A stretch of DNA of 64,000 nt from Phycisphaerales bacterium AB-hyl4. GTDB taxonomy: Bacteria > Planctomycetota > Phycisphaerae > Phycisphaerales > Phycisphaeraceae. A program made the position numbers and the translations under genes. Below, piece after piece: positions 24,876 through 32,176 of this stretch (position 1 is the first letter of the stretch; every line of letters starts with the position of its first letter). The notes below the pieces were generated by a model. It did not search any database, was not told where the DNA came from, and saw only the letters and a list, made by a program, of their open reading frames with translations. The stretch spans positions 496,001 through 560,000 of the forward strand of contig JBGUBD010000001.1 in the NCBI GenBank assembly GCA_041821185.1, read 5' to 3'.

Positions 24876-25184
24876 TCACGCTTCGGCCCCCTTCGCCTGC
24901 CGTGCCGTCCACGACTTCACAATCATGGCCTGGTAATCCTCATCCGACATGCCCTCATCCAGCACGGCCACCGCCCACAACGGCGTACCGTCGCTCCGGG
25001 TCGGCGAGTCGGCGAGCATTTCGTCGCGCACGTCCTCCCACGTTTCGCGTACCTGCTCGATGTTCTGCCATCGGGTACGTCGAGGGTCGTAGAGCATCAG
25101 CCCGATTTGCAGGGCCAGCCGTTCATTGATGTTCAGGTCGGCAAGCGTGATCCGCCCGCGCCGTGTCTTTCGTATCGGTTTCAT
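24876..25184 (-). CDS. hypothetical protein of the element
   Basis: 102 residues, basic start (MKPIRKTRRGRITLADLNIN) then helical (IEQVRETWEDVRDEML). Overlaps the upstream gene by 4 nt (ATGA) and ends 2 nt before the zinc-ribbon gene. Part of the packaging-side gene string; no family recognised. Confidence 0.65.
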   Translation of the reverse strand: MKPIRKTRRGRITLADLNINERLALQIGLMLYDPRRTRWQNIEQVRETWEDVRDEMLADSPTRSDGTPLWAVAVLDEGMSDEDYQAMIVKSWTARQAKGAEA

Positions 25185-25657
25185 CGTGATTCCTCCATTG
25201 CGGCAATTGCCACCACCTCGTCAGCAGTCAACAGATCCAGACGAGACAGATATTCGACCTCGGTTTCATACACCGCATGGAAGTCGTCAAGGACGCATAG
25301 CGACGCCGGACGGCCGTAATACAGTCGGTACATGGCTTGCTTGTAATCGCCAGCAGCTTTCGGCTTCGACGCGATGTGCTCGATGTGCTCGATGCGTTCC
25401 GGGTTATCGAACGGGTGCGGGGGGCCATCAACACGCTGGCGACGCTCCGGGGCGTCATAGCGCCACCACGCCCACGGTCGCGTACCTGGGTGATCCGCGA
25501 TCCACTCCGGCAGCAGGTCGTCGCGCAACACTTCCCACGCTCGCCGGCGTTCGGTGTCGCAGGGGAACTCGCCGAACCAGTCGCAGCCCGTGCGCAGGAT
25601 GCGGACATGATGTTCGCCATAATCGCCCGTGTCGTTTCTTCGCTTCGGTCGGCTCAT
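25181..25657 (-). CDS. hypothetical protein next to terminase small subunit
   Basis: 158 residues, with a distinctive PWAWWRYDAPERRQ segment and CDWFGEFPCDTERRRAW. It overlaps the terminase small subunit gene by 4 nt. The position where a large terminase would be expected is taken by this short protein; it has no Walker or nuclease motif. Confidence 0.65.
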   Translation of the reverse strand: MSRPKRRNDTGDYGEHHVRILRTGCDWFGEFPCDTERRRAWEVLRDDLLPEWIADHPGTRPWAWWRYDAPERRQRVDGPPHPFDNPERIEHIEHIASKPKAAGDYKQAMYRLYYGRPASLCVLDDFHAVYETEVEYLSRLDLLTADEVVAIAAMEESR

Positions 25658-26010
25658 CGCTTTGCACTCCGGGGTTGGGCCACCACCGCCGGGCGTCGGC
25701 CGGGGGCGTCGGCGTCGGGTTCCTCATCCAGTAAGCCGATAAACTTCACCGCCTGCCGATACTGGTGCATGTAGTCCCGCTGCGCCTTCGCGCTGGGATG
25801 CTCCCGCACCTGCTCGAAGCGGTCGCGGACGGTCGGCCCGTCGTTCGCCACGATCTGCCGATGCTGCTCGGCCGCGTCCATCGCTTCGCACGCCTGACGC
25901 AGCAGGTGCAGGTGGGCCGGCTCAAGGTCGAAGTCCTGAACGATTCGCAGCCAGAAAGCTTTTGACTCGGGTTTCAGGTGCTTCGGGGGTTGTGGGGTCT
26001 TTTCTGCCAT
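25654..26010 (-). CDS. phage terminase small subunit, P27-like
   Basis: 118 residues. It follows the P27 small-terminase pattern: LKPESKAFWLRIVQDFDLEPAH, LLRQACEAMDAAEQHRQI, a VANDGPTV segment, REHPSAKAQRDYMHQYRQAVKF and a closing GLL. Small terminases recognise pac/cos DNA and load the large ATPase-nuclease. ATG 26010 has GGAG 8 nt upstream. No large subunit was found in the element, which is the key argument that it redirects a helper phage's packaging motor. Confidence 0.75.
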   Translation of the reverse strand: MAEKTPQPPKHLKPESKAFWLRIVQDFDLEPAHLHLLRQACEAMDAAEQHRQIVANDGPTVRDRFEQVREHPSAKAQRDYMHQYRQAVKFIGLLDEEPDADAPGRRPAVVAQPRSAKR

Positions 26011-26482
26011 GTTCAAGTCTCCTGAGAATTGTTAATCTGCTCGAAATCGCTTCCGTGTACGCGAGCGGAAGCAGACGGTCTGCGGCAATCTCACCTGCCG
26101 TACTTATTTGCCCCCCCCTGGGGGTGCCCACTACCCCACCCTGCTCACTGCGTCCGCTGTGTGGCGTCCCATCTTCATCACCGATGCTGTGTTCGCCCGC
26201 CTCACGCTCAGGCTCACGCGGGCTTGTATCGCCTTGGCGTTGACCGTCGGTGTGTCCGGCATTTCGGACAGCCCATGCAGGTGCAGGTAGCTCATCCAGA
26301 TTGACCGGCTCGCTCGCGTTCAGTGCCAACGCTTCACGAGCACACAGACGCCCGACGTGATGTTCGGCGTCGTCGTGGTCGACGTGTCCCTGCTCCACAT
26401 CGGCGGCGGTCTGCTCGATGTCGCTCGCCAGCTTGTGCCAGCGCTGCACGGTGACGGTGCGGGTGGGTGGTTGTTTCGTCAT
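25922..26482 (-). CDS. hypothetical protein overlapping terS
   Basis: 186 residues. The N-terminal 70 are helical and well formed (VQRWHKLASDIEQTAADVEQ). The rest is low-complexity and hydrophilic until LAYTEAISSRLTILRRLEHG. The last 89 bp overlap terS in another frame, unusual here, so the 3' part may be partly decayed or the call extended. First gene after the repeat cluster. Confidence 0.5.
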   Translation of the reverse strand: MTKQPPTRTVTVQRWHKLASDIEQTAADVEQGHVDHDDAEHHVGRLCAREALALNASEPVNLDELPAPAWAVRNAGHTDGQRQGDTSPREPEREAGEHSIGDEDGTPHSGRSEQGGVVGTPRGGQISTAGEIAADRLLPLAYTEAISSRLTILRRLEHGRKDPTTPEAPETRVKSFLAANRSGLRP

Positions 26483-26501
26483 GGCTTCATTGCCTTTGTC
26501 C

Positions 26502-26659
26502 GTGGTCGTGGTACGTGGTCGGTTGCTTCACCTTCACCCGGTCGCCCGCGCCGTGCCCTACGTGGTCGGGTGGTCGGTGCCCCCTATAAGGGGCACCACC
26601 CCCAACGTGGGGGCACGTGGTCACGTGGTCGGGTACGTGGTCGATGACTCGCCGACCAC
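26502..26659. repeat. GTGGTC repeat cluster with palindromes (putative origin)
   Basis: Seven direct copies of GTGGTC (starts 26502, 26515, 26562, 26570, 26617, 26625, 26637) and one inverted copy (26654-26659). Several are extended as ACGTGGTCGG. Between them are GGTGCCCC/GGGGCACC (26576-26597) and CCCCC/GGGGG (26599-26613) stems. It lies right after the helicase gene, covering its last 13 codons. Iteron-like origin or packaging-site function is inference. Confidence 0.7.
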
Positions 26660-28156
26660 GCCCTTTTCGTCGTGCTGGGACAGTTGATATTCACGGGTCT
26701 TATTGCCTCTGACTTCCACGTCGTTGGCGATCAGTTGACCGTCGGCGTACAGCTTGCCGATCAGTCGTTCGGCTCGGTCACGGCTCAGCCCGGTGTGGTT
26801 GCGGATCGCCCTTGCGGTCAGCGGCCCTGTCTGTAACGCCTTCGTGATGGCGTCCAACCCTTCGGCGTCGCGCTTGTCCTGTTTTTCCTCGCTTTGTGAC
26901 TTCCGGCCCTTGAGCGCTTGCGTGTCAAGATCGTGCGCCCGCTGCCATGTAGGGAACTCCCACCGCAAGCCGACCGGATCAACGGGGGCGAATGACCGAA
27001 CAGCAGCTTCCAGCACGATGCAGCCGGGTTCCTCATGTGGGCGGAGCACAAGGTGCGAGTCTGCCGCCCGGCTCTGTGCTCCAGCGCCCGCCCCCACGTC
27101 CGTTACCGATTTCTCGCCCTGGTTGCCCTTAGATGAATGGTGAATCACCACCCACGCCGCCCGTGTTTGTGCCGCGTAGTGGTCCAGTTGGTTGTAGAGG
27201 CTCATCACATCGGCGTTGCTGTTCTCATTCATGCCGGGGGGAATGAAGCGATACCACGCGTCCGCGATGATGGCCGAGTAGTGCCCAGCCTCGATGCGGC
27301 CGATGTAGGGTTGCAGGCTGGCGATTGACACGCCCAGCCCTCGAAGCGAAAGCACGTCCAGCTTGTCGGCGTACTCTGTCGCCTCGATATGCTTCGCCTC
27401 GGCCACCTTCGGGATGCGGTGGGCGATGGTCGGCGGGTGTAGCTCGTTGTCGATGAGCAGCACCGGGCCGGCGTGACACTGAAACTCCGTCAACCACCAT
27501 TGCCCGGTGATGATGGATAGGGCAAGGTCGTATGCCAGCCACGACTTGCCGACTTTGGGTGAAGCGATAATGTTGCAGGTTTCCCCACGTCGCAGTAGTC
27601 CCTCGATTACGGGTGGGTTCAGCTTCGGGTTTTGCTGGCGAAGGGTGCCGAACGCTACTACCTCGACGGGCGGGGTATCGTCGGGCGCGTCTGCCATCTT
27701 CGGAACATCCGATGATGCGCTTCGCCGACTCGTACCTCGCATGTCGTTGCCGACGATCTTCGCCTCTCTCGGCGTTCCGTTTCTCCCGGCCGAGTTGACC
27801 TTATCGACGATCTCCGTATCCGTCAGCGGTTCGGGGTTGCGAGCGTTCCAGTCCCGCATCAGCCGGAGCGCGTCTTCGTGGTGCAGCGTTTCGCCGTTTT
27901 CATTGACGAACGCGAGAATATGCCCAGCCAAGCGGAACGCGCCGTTATCGCGGTCGCCGGTGATCTTCGGCTCGGCGTTGGCAACGTACCGCTCTGCTGC
28001 TGCGAGTAGCTTGGCGTAGGTGTCGCCGTTGCTGGCGACGGTGCGGATTGCTGGCGCATCTGTAAGATTCTTACAGTTGGGTTCCTTGAGGCCGACGCCC
28101 ATGTGCTCGCGCATGATCTTGTCGATTTCAGCTTGTCGGTTGGGGATCGTCTTCAT
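26621..28156 (-). CDS. RepA-like AAA helicase of the element
   Basis: 511 residues. N-terminal ~110 residues resemble a primase C-terminal-type module (LRLMRDWNARNPEPLTDTEIV). The central RecA-like ATPase has Walker A ASPKVGKSWL and Walker B VLLIDNELH, then AIIADAWYRF and WVVIHHSSKG. A C-terminal winged-helix is visible in LTARAIRNHTGLSRDRAERL. This is the RepA/DnaB-like replicative helicase class of plasmids and satellites. ATG 28156 has GGAGGTGG upstream and overlaps the prim-pol stop (ATGA). The final residues are encoded by the repeat cluster. Confidence 0.8.
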   Translation of the reverse strand: MKTIPNRQAEIDKIMREHMGVGLKEPNCKNLTDAPAIRTVASNGDTYAKLLAAAERYVANAEPKITGDRDNGAFRLAGHILAFVNENGETLHHEDALRLMRDWNARNPEPLTDTEIVDKVNSAGRNGTPREAKIVGNDMRGTSRRSASSDVPKMADAPDDTPPVEVVAFGTLRQQNPKLNPPVIEGLLRRGETCNIIASPKVGKSWLAYDLALSIITGQWWLTEFQCHAGPVLLIDNELHPPTIAHRIPKVAEAKHIEATEYADKLDVLSLRGLGVSIASLQPYIGRIEAGHYSAIIADAWYRFIPPGMNENSNADVMSLYNQLDHYAAQTRAAWVVIHHSSKGNQGEKSVTDVGAGAGAQSRAADSHLVLRPHEEPGCIVLEAAVRSFAPVDPVGLRWEFPTWQRAHDLDTQALKGRKSQSEEKQDKRDAEGLDAITKALQTGPLTARAIRNHTGLSRDRAERLIGKLYADGQLIANDVEVRGNKTREYQLSQHDEKGVVGESSTTYPTT

Positions 28157-28779
28157 CGGTCCACCTCCATTCCGGTCGTGGCGAACCATCGCCCCTTGTG
28201 GTAGACCTCAAGCATTCCGCCCCACATCGCGCGGGATTTTGTGCCGGTCGTGGTCAATGCCAACGCGCCTTTAACCCACACCTTTACGCCAGTCTGAGAA
28301 GGTGATATTTCCGCGTATCCATCCAATGAGTTGATAAGCGCCATGGCGTCAGGGTGAATCACATCACCACTGACACAATCGTCTAGGTCAAAACCGACGA
28401 ACGGGTCATCATCACTGAAGACGTAGCCCATGCCGGTGAACTGGTCGTCGTCGCCTTGCTTGTCTAGGAACTGCTGCAACGCCTGGTCGAACGTGCCCCA
28501 CGTCGACGGGTCGTTCACCTTGGCACGGCCGCGTCGGGTTGGTGAGTAGGGAATCTTGGTTCCGCGTTCGCTTCGCCACGTCACCCACTGCGGACGATTG
28601 ACAAGCTCGTCGGGCAAGTTGATGAGGCGCTCGGGCAGGGCATCGGTGGGGGTGATCGGCTCGCGGCATGTTTCGGCCGACAACTGGTTTTGCGGCAATG
28701 ACTTAGTGGTGATCGCCGACGGTGATTCTGAGGGTAATTCATTGACAGGCAATGGGTTGGTGGTGGTGACCGGCGTCAT
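28153..28779 (-). CDS. prim-pol (AEP) domain protein
   Basis: 208 residues. After a ~60-residue Pro/Ser/Thr linker comes the archaeo-eukaryotic primase-polymerase pattern: PQWVTWRSERGTKIPYSP, VGFDLDDCV (the DxD metal site) and ISPSQTGVKVWVKG (the S-x-x-G strand). The third catalytic acidic element is not certain, so it may be the N-terminal half of a split primase whose helicase is the coupled downstream gene. Likely primes replication of the excised element. Confidence 0.65.
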   Translation of the reverse strand: MTPVTTTNPLPVNELPSESPSAITTKSLPQNQLSAETCREPITPTDALPERLINLPDELVNRPQWVTWRSERGTKIPYSPTRRGRAKVNDPSTWGTFDQALQQFLDKQGDDDQFTGMGYVFSDDDPFVGFDLDDCVSGDVIHPDAMALINSLDGYAEISPSQTGVKVWVKGALALTTTGTKSRAMWGGMLEVYHKGRWFATTGMEVDR

Positions 28780-28979
28780 GCTCCCCCCCCTTCCACGTCC
28801 GTCAGCGACGGCACGGGCGACGGCCACCCGCGTGCATCCGTCCAGCGTTCGACCTCATCACGCCATCGCTTCATCTGCTCCGGCGTCGCGCCCGCGTTGA
28901 TGTGTCGTCGCGTTTCGTCAATGCCGGTGAGCACACCCGCGCGGTATCCGATCTGTCGGCGGTCGGTGTCGCCTTCCAT
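28776..28979 (-). CDS. small hypothetical protein
   Basis: 67 residues, helical, basic/acidic (MEGDTDRRQIGYRAGVLTGI, then ATPEQMKRWRDEVERWTDAR). Overlaps its neighbours on both sides by stop/start codons (ATGA at each end), so it belongs to the replication operon. Function unknown. Confidence 0.6.
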   Translation of the reverse strand: MEGDTDRRQIGYRAGVLTGIDETRRHINAGATPEQMKRWRDEVERWTDARGWPSPVPSLTDVEGGGA

Positions 28980-29194
28980 CACCGGCCCCCTTTCAGCAGG
29001 GATTCGGCGACGAACACGGGCCGGCCGTTCGGCGAGCGCCAGTAGGTGAACTTGCGCGGCCCATCGCTCAGGGTCAGGCGGTTTTCGTTGGTCATCACAT
29101 TGAAGTAATGGCCGTCGTGTGCGCCGCCTTGAATTTCGATCTGCTCCCAGCCCTCGGGCGGGGTCTTGTCTTTCTCTGTGTTTCGTGTGATCAT
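28979..29194 (-). CDS. small beta-rich hypothetical protein
   Basis: 71 residues, strand-rich (WEQIEIQGGAHDGHYFNVMT, RKFTYWRSPNGRPVFVAESL). ATG 29194 was chosen because upstream sequence reads like an intergenic region. Stop overlaps the next start. No family recognised. Confidence 0.6.
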   Translation of the reverse strand: MITRNTEKDKTPPEGWEQIEIQGGAHDGHYFNVMTNENRLTLSDGPRKFTYWRSPNGRPVFVAESLLKGGR

Positions 29195-29244
29195 GTGTTT
29201 GCTCTTTCGATTCGCCCCGTCTGACCACGGGGCTTTTTTTATGT

Positions 29245-29508
29245 TCAGACGTACTGCGGCACTGCCCGCTGTCGACGTCGGCGCGGAGTAGTGCGTTGGG
29301 TTGCGTTCGTGGTGAGACTGGATCGACGGCGCTCGAAGCGTTCGATGGCTTCGCTCGATATGCGCCATCGGGGGCGACCGATGCCGGGGCGGGTGGAAAC
29401 GTCGATGGCCTCAAGCTGTCCGTCGCCAATCCACGCCAAAACCTTGGAGACATTGCAGCCGAGCAACTTGGCGTAGGCCGGCGGCGATAGATAGCGGGCG
29501 GTGGTCAT
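29245..29508 (-). CDS. HTH protein, excisionase/AlpA-like
   Basis: 87 residues. SPPAYAKLLGCNVSKVLAWI, then DGQLEAIDVSTRPGIGRPRW and ISSEAIERFERRR form the winged-helix of AlpA/Xis-type proteins, followed by a basic tail. GGAGGTGG precedes ATG 29508 by 6 nt. It overlaps the second HTH gene by 4 nt. In satellites AlpA proteins switch on excision and replication genes. Confidence 0.75.
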   Translation of the reverse strand: MTTARYLSPPAYAKLLGCNVSKVLAWIGDGQLEAIDVSTRPGIGRPRWRISSEAIERFERRRSSLTTNATQRTTPRRRRQRAVPQYV

Positions 29509-29696
29509 CTCGCCACCTCCTGCTCCGCTGCCCGCTGGAGTAGCGCGCGCTCGACGGCCACACCGTTGAAACGGATTCGCCGTCCAATCTTGATGTGCGG
29601 TATCCGCCCGTCCCGCGCCTCGTCACGCAGCCACTTGGCGGGGATGCCAAGGTCTCGGGCCACCTCTTTTGCGGTCTGTAGCGACTGCCTTTCCAT
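29505..29696 (-). CDS. second HTH protein, excisionase-like
   Basis: 63 residues: LQTAKEVARDLGIPAKWLRD, EARDGRIPHIKIGRRIRF, NGVAVERALLQ, a compact MerR/Xis-type fold. Its first five codons form one arm of a perfect 15 bp inverted repeat, so its translation or transcription is probably controlled there. Coupled to the following HTH gene by a 4 nt overlap. Confidence 0.75.
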   Translation of the reverse strand: MERQSLQTAKEVARDLGIPAKWLRDEARDGRIPHIKIGRRIRFNGVAVERALLQRAAEQEVAR

Positions 29697-29720
29697 GTGT
29701 GCTATTGGAAAGGCAGTCGC
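29681..29720. promoter_or_regulatory. 15 bp inverted repeat over a start codon
   Basis: GCGACTGCCTTTCCA (29681-29695) and TGGAAAGGCAGTCGC (29706-29720) pair perfectly around a 10 nt loop. The ATG of the downstream HTH gene lies at the loop/stem junction and its next codons are in the stem. It could be an operator for an autoregulatory HTH protein or an RNA hairpin that masks initiation. Confidence 0.65.
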
Positions 29721-29734
29721 GGGGCGGGTCTGGT

Positions 29735-30601
29735 CTATTTCGCGGGATTATCGGGGGATTCTGGTGGGACCAGCGAATAATGCGTGCCGTCTTTAGCAAT
29801 CATGGTCCCTAGTGCTGGGTGCGTGACCTTCTTCCCGTTGACGGTGTTGCGGAAGGTCTTAGATATGCGAAACTCATCGCCCCCATCGACTTTTGATCCG
29901 ATGCGTACCTCTGATATTTGCGGAGTGCCGTTGTCGTAGCGTTCTTTTAGCGCCGCCACCACCTTCGCCTGCATCGGTGTAAAGGTGAACGTGTGATCTC
30001 CCCATCGGACCACGTCGCACTCGTCCGAAAACGTCCACACCGGTTTACCGGATTCAGATTCGGTCTGCTGCGATGGCTCGGGCGTCGTCTGGTTGCGATC
30101 TCCAATCTTCGCGTTAACCATCCACGCCAGGCTGCGCAGGTAATCCGCTGTTTCCTCGGCGTAATCCATTACATCATTGAACTGCTCGCGGATGTCTTCC
30201 CCGTAGCGGTCCACCAACTCTACGTGACACCCTCGCTCGATCAGGTCGCGGCATCGTTCGTATGATTCGGGACTATTCGCAGCAGCCCGTGCCGCGTCTT
30301 CCCACGCTCGCAGCCTGTCCCGAGCTTCTGCTGTCCGGTTCTCAAACTCTGCTGCCGTCGCGCCGTTGATGAACATTTGAAGCCATCGCCGGGCCTGCTC
30401 CCGTCTCCCCGCTGGCACACGTCGATCAGGTCCACGGTATTGATCGGCCAGCCACCCGCTCGGGCGCTGCGTTGCCGATCCAGCTAAGCGGTCGGGTAGG
30501 TCTTTCGTCAGCGTGTGAGCCGAAAGATTCGCCAGTGCCTCGGCGATTGGTTTAATGGCGTCCCTGCACGGATGCCACGGCTGCCGGTTGCTGTTTGACA
30601 T
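29735..30601 (-). CDS. hypothetical protein near integrase
   Basis: 288 residues. Helical N-terminal two thirds (IKPIAEALANLSAHTLTKDL; AEARDRLRAWEDAARAAANS). The C-terminal ~90 residues look like a winged-helix (FTFTPMQAKVVAALKERYDN, EFRISKTFRN). ATG 30601 has AAAGGTG 6 nt upstream. It could be the element's regulator, but no repressor family is recognisable. Confidence 0.6.
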   Translation of the reverse strand: MSNSNRQPWHPCRDAIKPIAEALANLSAHTLTKDLPDRLAGSATQRPSGWLADQYRGPDRRVPAGRREQARRWLQMFINGATAAEFENRTAEARDRLRAWEDAARAAANSPESYERCRDLIERGCHVELVDRYGEDIREQFNDVMDYAEETADYLRSLAWMVNAKIGDRNQTTPEPSQQTESESGKPVWTFSDECDVVRWGDHTFTFTPMQAKVVAALKERYDNGTPQISEVRIGSKVDGGDEFRISKTFRNTVNGKKVTHPALGTMIAKDGTHYSLVPPESPDNPAK

Positions 30602-30714
30602 GATTGCACCTTTCATTGTCGGGCCGGTCGGCCAGCCGCAACGCGAAGGTGCAACGCGTCACGGCCGGCCAGCCGTTCACCGGGGGATCAATCCCGGTGC
30701 CCGATGGTTACATT

Positions 30715-32049
30715 TTACTTCGCGGTCGCCTTCGCGCCACGCTTCGCTTTGCCCTTGGATCGCGTCTGCCGCGTCTTCGCTTGCTTCCCGCCCTTGGCGT
30801 CGGCCTCGCCCTTGCTCGTCTTCGTGGTGGCGTCAGCGTCGGGGTACAGCCATTGGCGGACGTACTCGACTACCACGCGCAGGTCCGCAAGCTCCACATC
30901 CTCTAGGTAGTGCTCGATCATGCCCGCCCCAGCGTGCCCCATGATGGCGCTTACCGCGTCGTAGTCTTTCGTGCGTCGCCCCACGGTGTAGAACGTGTGC
31001 CGCAGCCATGAGAAGCCGCAGCCCTCGGGCCGTTCAATCTTCGCCTTCGTGAACAGCTTGCGGAACTCCTGCCCGACGTAATCTCCGTGCGTCACGCTCT
31101 TGATGCCGCCGTTGTCGTCGTGGTTGGCGCTTTCGGATTTCACCCACAGATAACCCCGGCGGGTGATGAACACGCGGTCGGCGTGTGCCTCATCACGCGG
31201 GGCCGGGCGTGTCGCCATCGCTTCGCGGATCGCGTCCACGGTGACAGTCCACAGCGGGGCCACGCGGTCTACCTCGGTTTTGAATCGGGCCATCATCACC
31301 ACGCCCCGGTCTAGGTCAATGTCGCCGTGCCGTAGGTCGGCGCAGTCCACCGCATAGAAGCCGGCGTTAATGCCGAGCAGGATCATTGCCCGCATCTGCG
31401 GCGACGCCTCGGCGAGTAGGGCGCGGACCATCGGCCCGTCGAGTAGCTTTTTCCCCTTCTCCCGCCGGCTGCGACGTACCGCACGTTTCAACCCACGGGC
31501 GCGGAAGTCGTCACCGAACCGGGGGGCCTGCTCGATATGCCCCTGGTCGTATGCCCATGTGAACACTGACCGAATGGCGTTGATGTGGTTCGCCATCGTG
31601 GTTGTGACCATCGACGCGCTCAAGTGCTCTTTCACCACCGCGAAGTCTTGCGGGGTCAGCTTGTCCGCTGCCTTGTTCCGCCCCAGCGCCTCGGCCACGG
31701 CTCGGCCAGCACGCTGATACCGTCGCCACATCGTCGGCCCCATCGCCCGGTCCCGGTTGTGGTCGGTGTCGCTGCGCGATGGGCGAACGTCGGGGCGTCG
31801 ATAGGCAAGGTAGCGGTTGAAGCAATCCGCCACGGTCGTAACGCCGGTGGGCGAAGTCTCGACGGGTAGGCCGGCGTGCAGCCTGCTCGCGTTTTCTAGG
31901 TAGCGGTCGCGTGCGCCGTCCGGGTCATTCCACGGGCCGAAATAGTGCAACCGCTGGCGAATCTTCTTACACCATTGGCCGTTGCGGTGGGCGGTCATCT
32001 TCACCGTGTCGCTATGCGGCCACTTCGGTTTACTCGCCTGCTTCGCCAT
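30715..32049 (-). CDS. int: tyrosine recombinase (integrase) of the element
   Basis: 444 residues. Catalytic C-terminal domain: FSWLRHTFYTVG (Arg with following His/Thr box), IMGHAGAGM (His) and IEHYLEDVELADL (nucleophile Tyr). The region that normally carries the first catalytic Arg reads LGINAGFYAVDCADLRHGDI, a variant I associate with planctomycete integrases. The core-binding part lies around residues 110-200, and the tail is Lys/Arg-rich. GGGAGGT stands 7 nt before ATG 32049. It lies 138 bp from attR, the standard arrangement. Confidence 0.9.
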   Translation of the reverse strand: MAKQASKPKWPHSDTVKMTAHRNGQWCKKIRQRLHYFGPWNDPDGARDRYLENASRLHAGLPVETSPTGVTTVADCFNRYLAYRRPDVRPSRSDTDHNRDRAMGPTMWRRYQRAGRAVAEALGRNKAADKLTPQDFAVVKEHLSASMVTTTMANHINAIRSVFTWAYDQGHIEQAPRFGDDFRARGLKRAVRRSRREKGKKLLDGPMVRALLAEASPQMRAMILLGINAGFYAVDCADLRHGDIDLDRGVVMMARFKTEVDRVAPLWTVTVDAIREAMATRPAPRDEAHADRVFITRRGYLWVKSESANHDDNGGIKSVTHGDYVGQEFRKLFTKAKIERPEGCGFSWLRHTFYTVGRRTKDYDAVSAIMGHAGAGMIEHYLEDVELADLRVVVEYVRQWLYPDADATTKTSKGEADAKGGKQAKTRQTRSKGKAKRGAKATAK

Positions 32050-32073
32050 CGTGATACCTCCCTTGGGCCGCCA

Positions 32074-32098
32074 CTAGATTAGAACGATTCTAAACTAG
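32074..32098. promoter_or_regulatory. 25 bp palindrome upstream of integrase
   Basis: CTAG-A-TTAGAA-CGA-TTCTAA-A-CTAG, nearly perfect, 25 bp upstream of the integrase start. Candidate operator for a repressor of int. GTTCTAGAAC at 32168-32177 is a related 10 bp palindrome at the edge of hslU. Confidence 0.5.
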
Positions 32099-32106
32099 AT
32101 AGCTGC

Positions 32107-32129
32107 CGGTTGTCGTGAACGGTTGTCGT
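32107..32129 (+). repeat. direct repeat CGGTTGTCGT x2 near attR
   Basis: CGGTTGTCGT at 32107-32116 and 32120-32129, 13 bp apart, 60-80 bp from the att core. The core 8-mer GGTTGTCG is shared with the left-end palindrome. Candidate integrase arm-type sites. Confidence 0.5.
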
Positions 32130-32176
32130 CACGTCAAACGGTATCACAATATGCCGTAAAAAGCTAGGTTCTAGAA

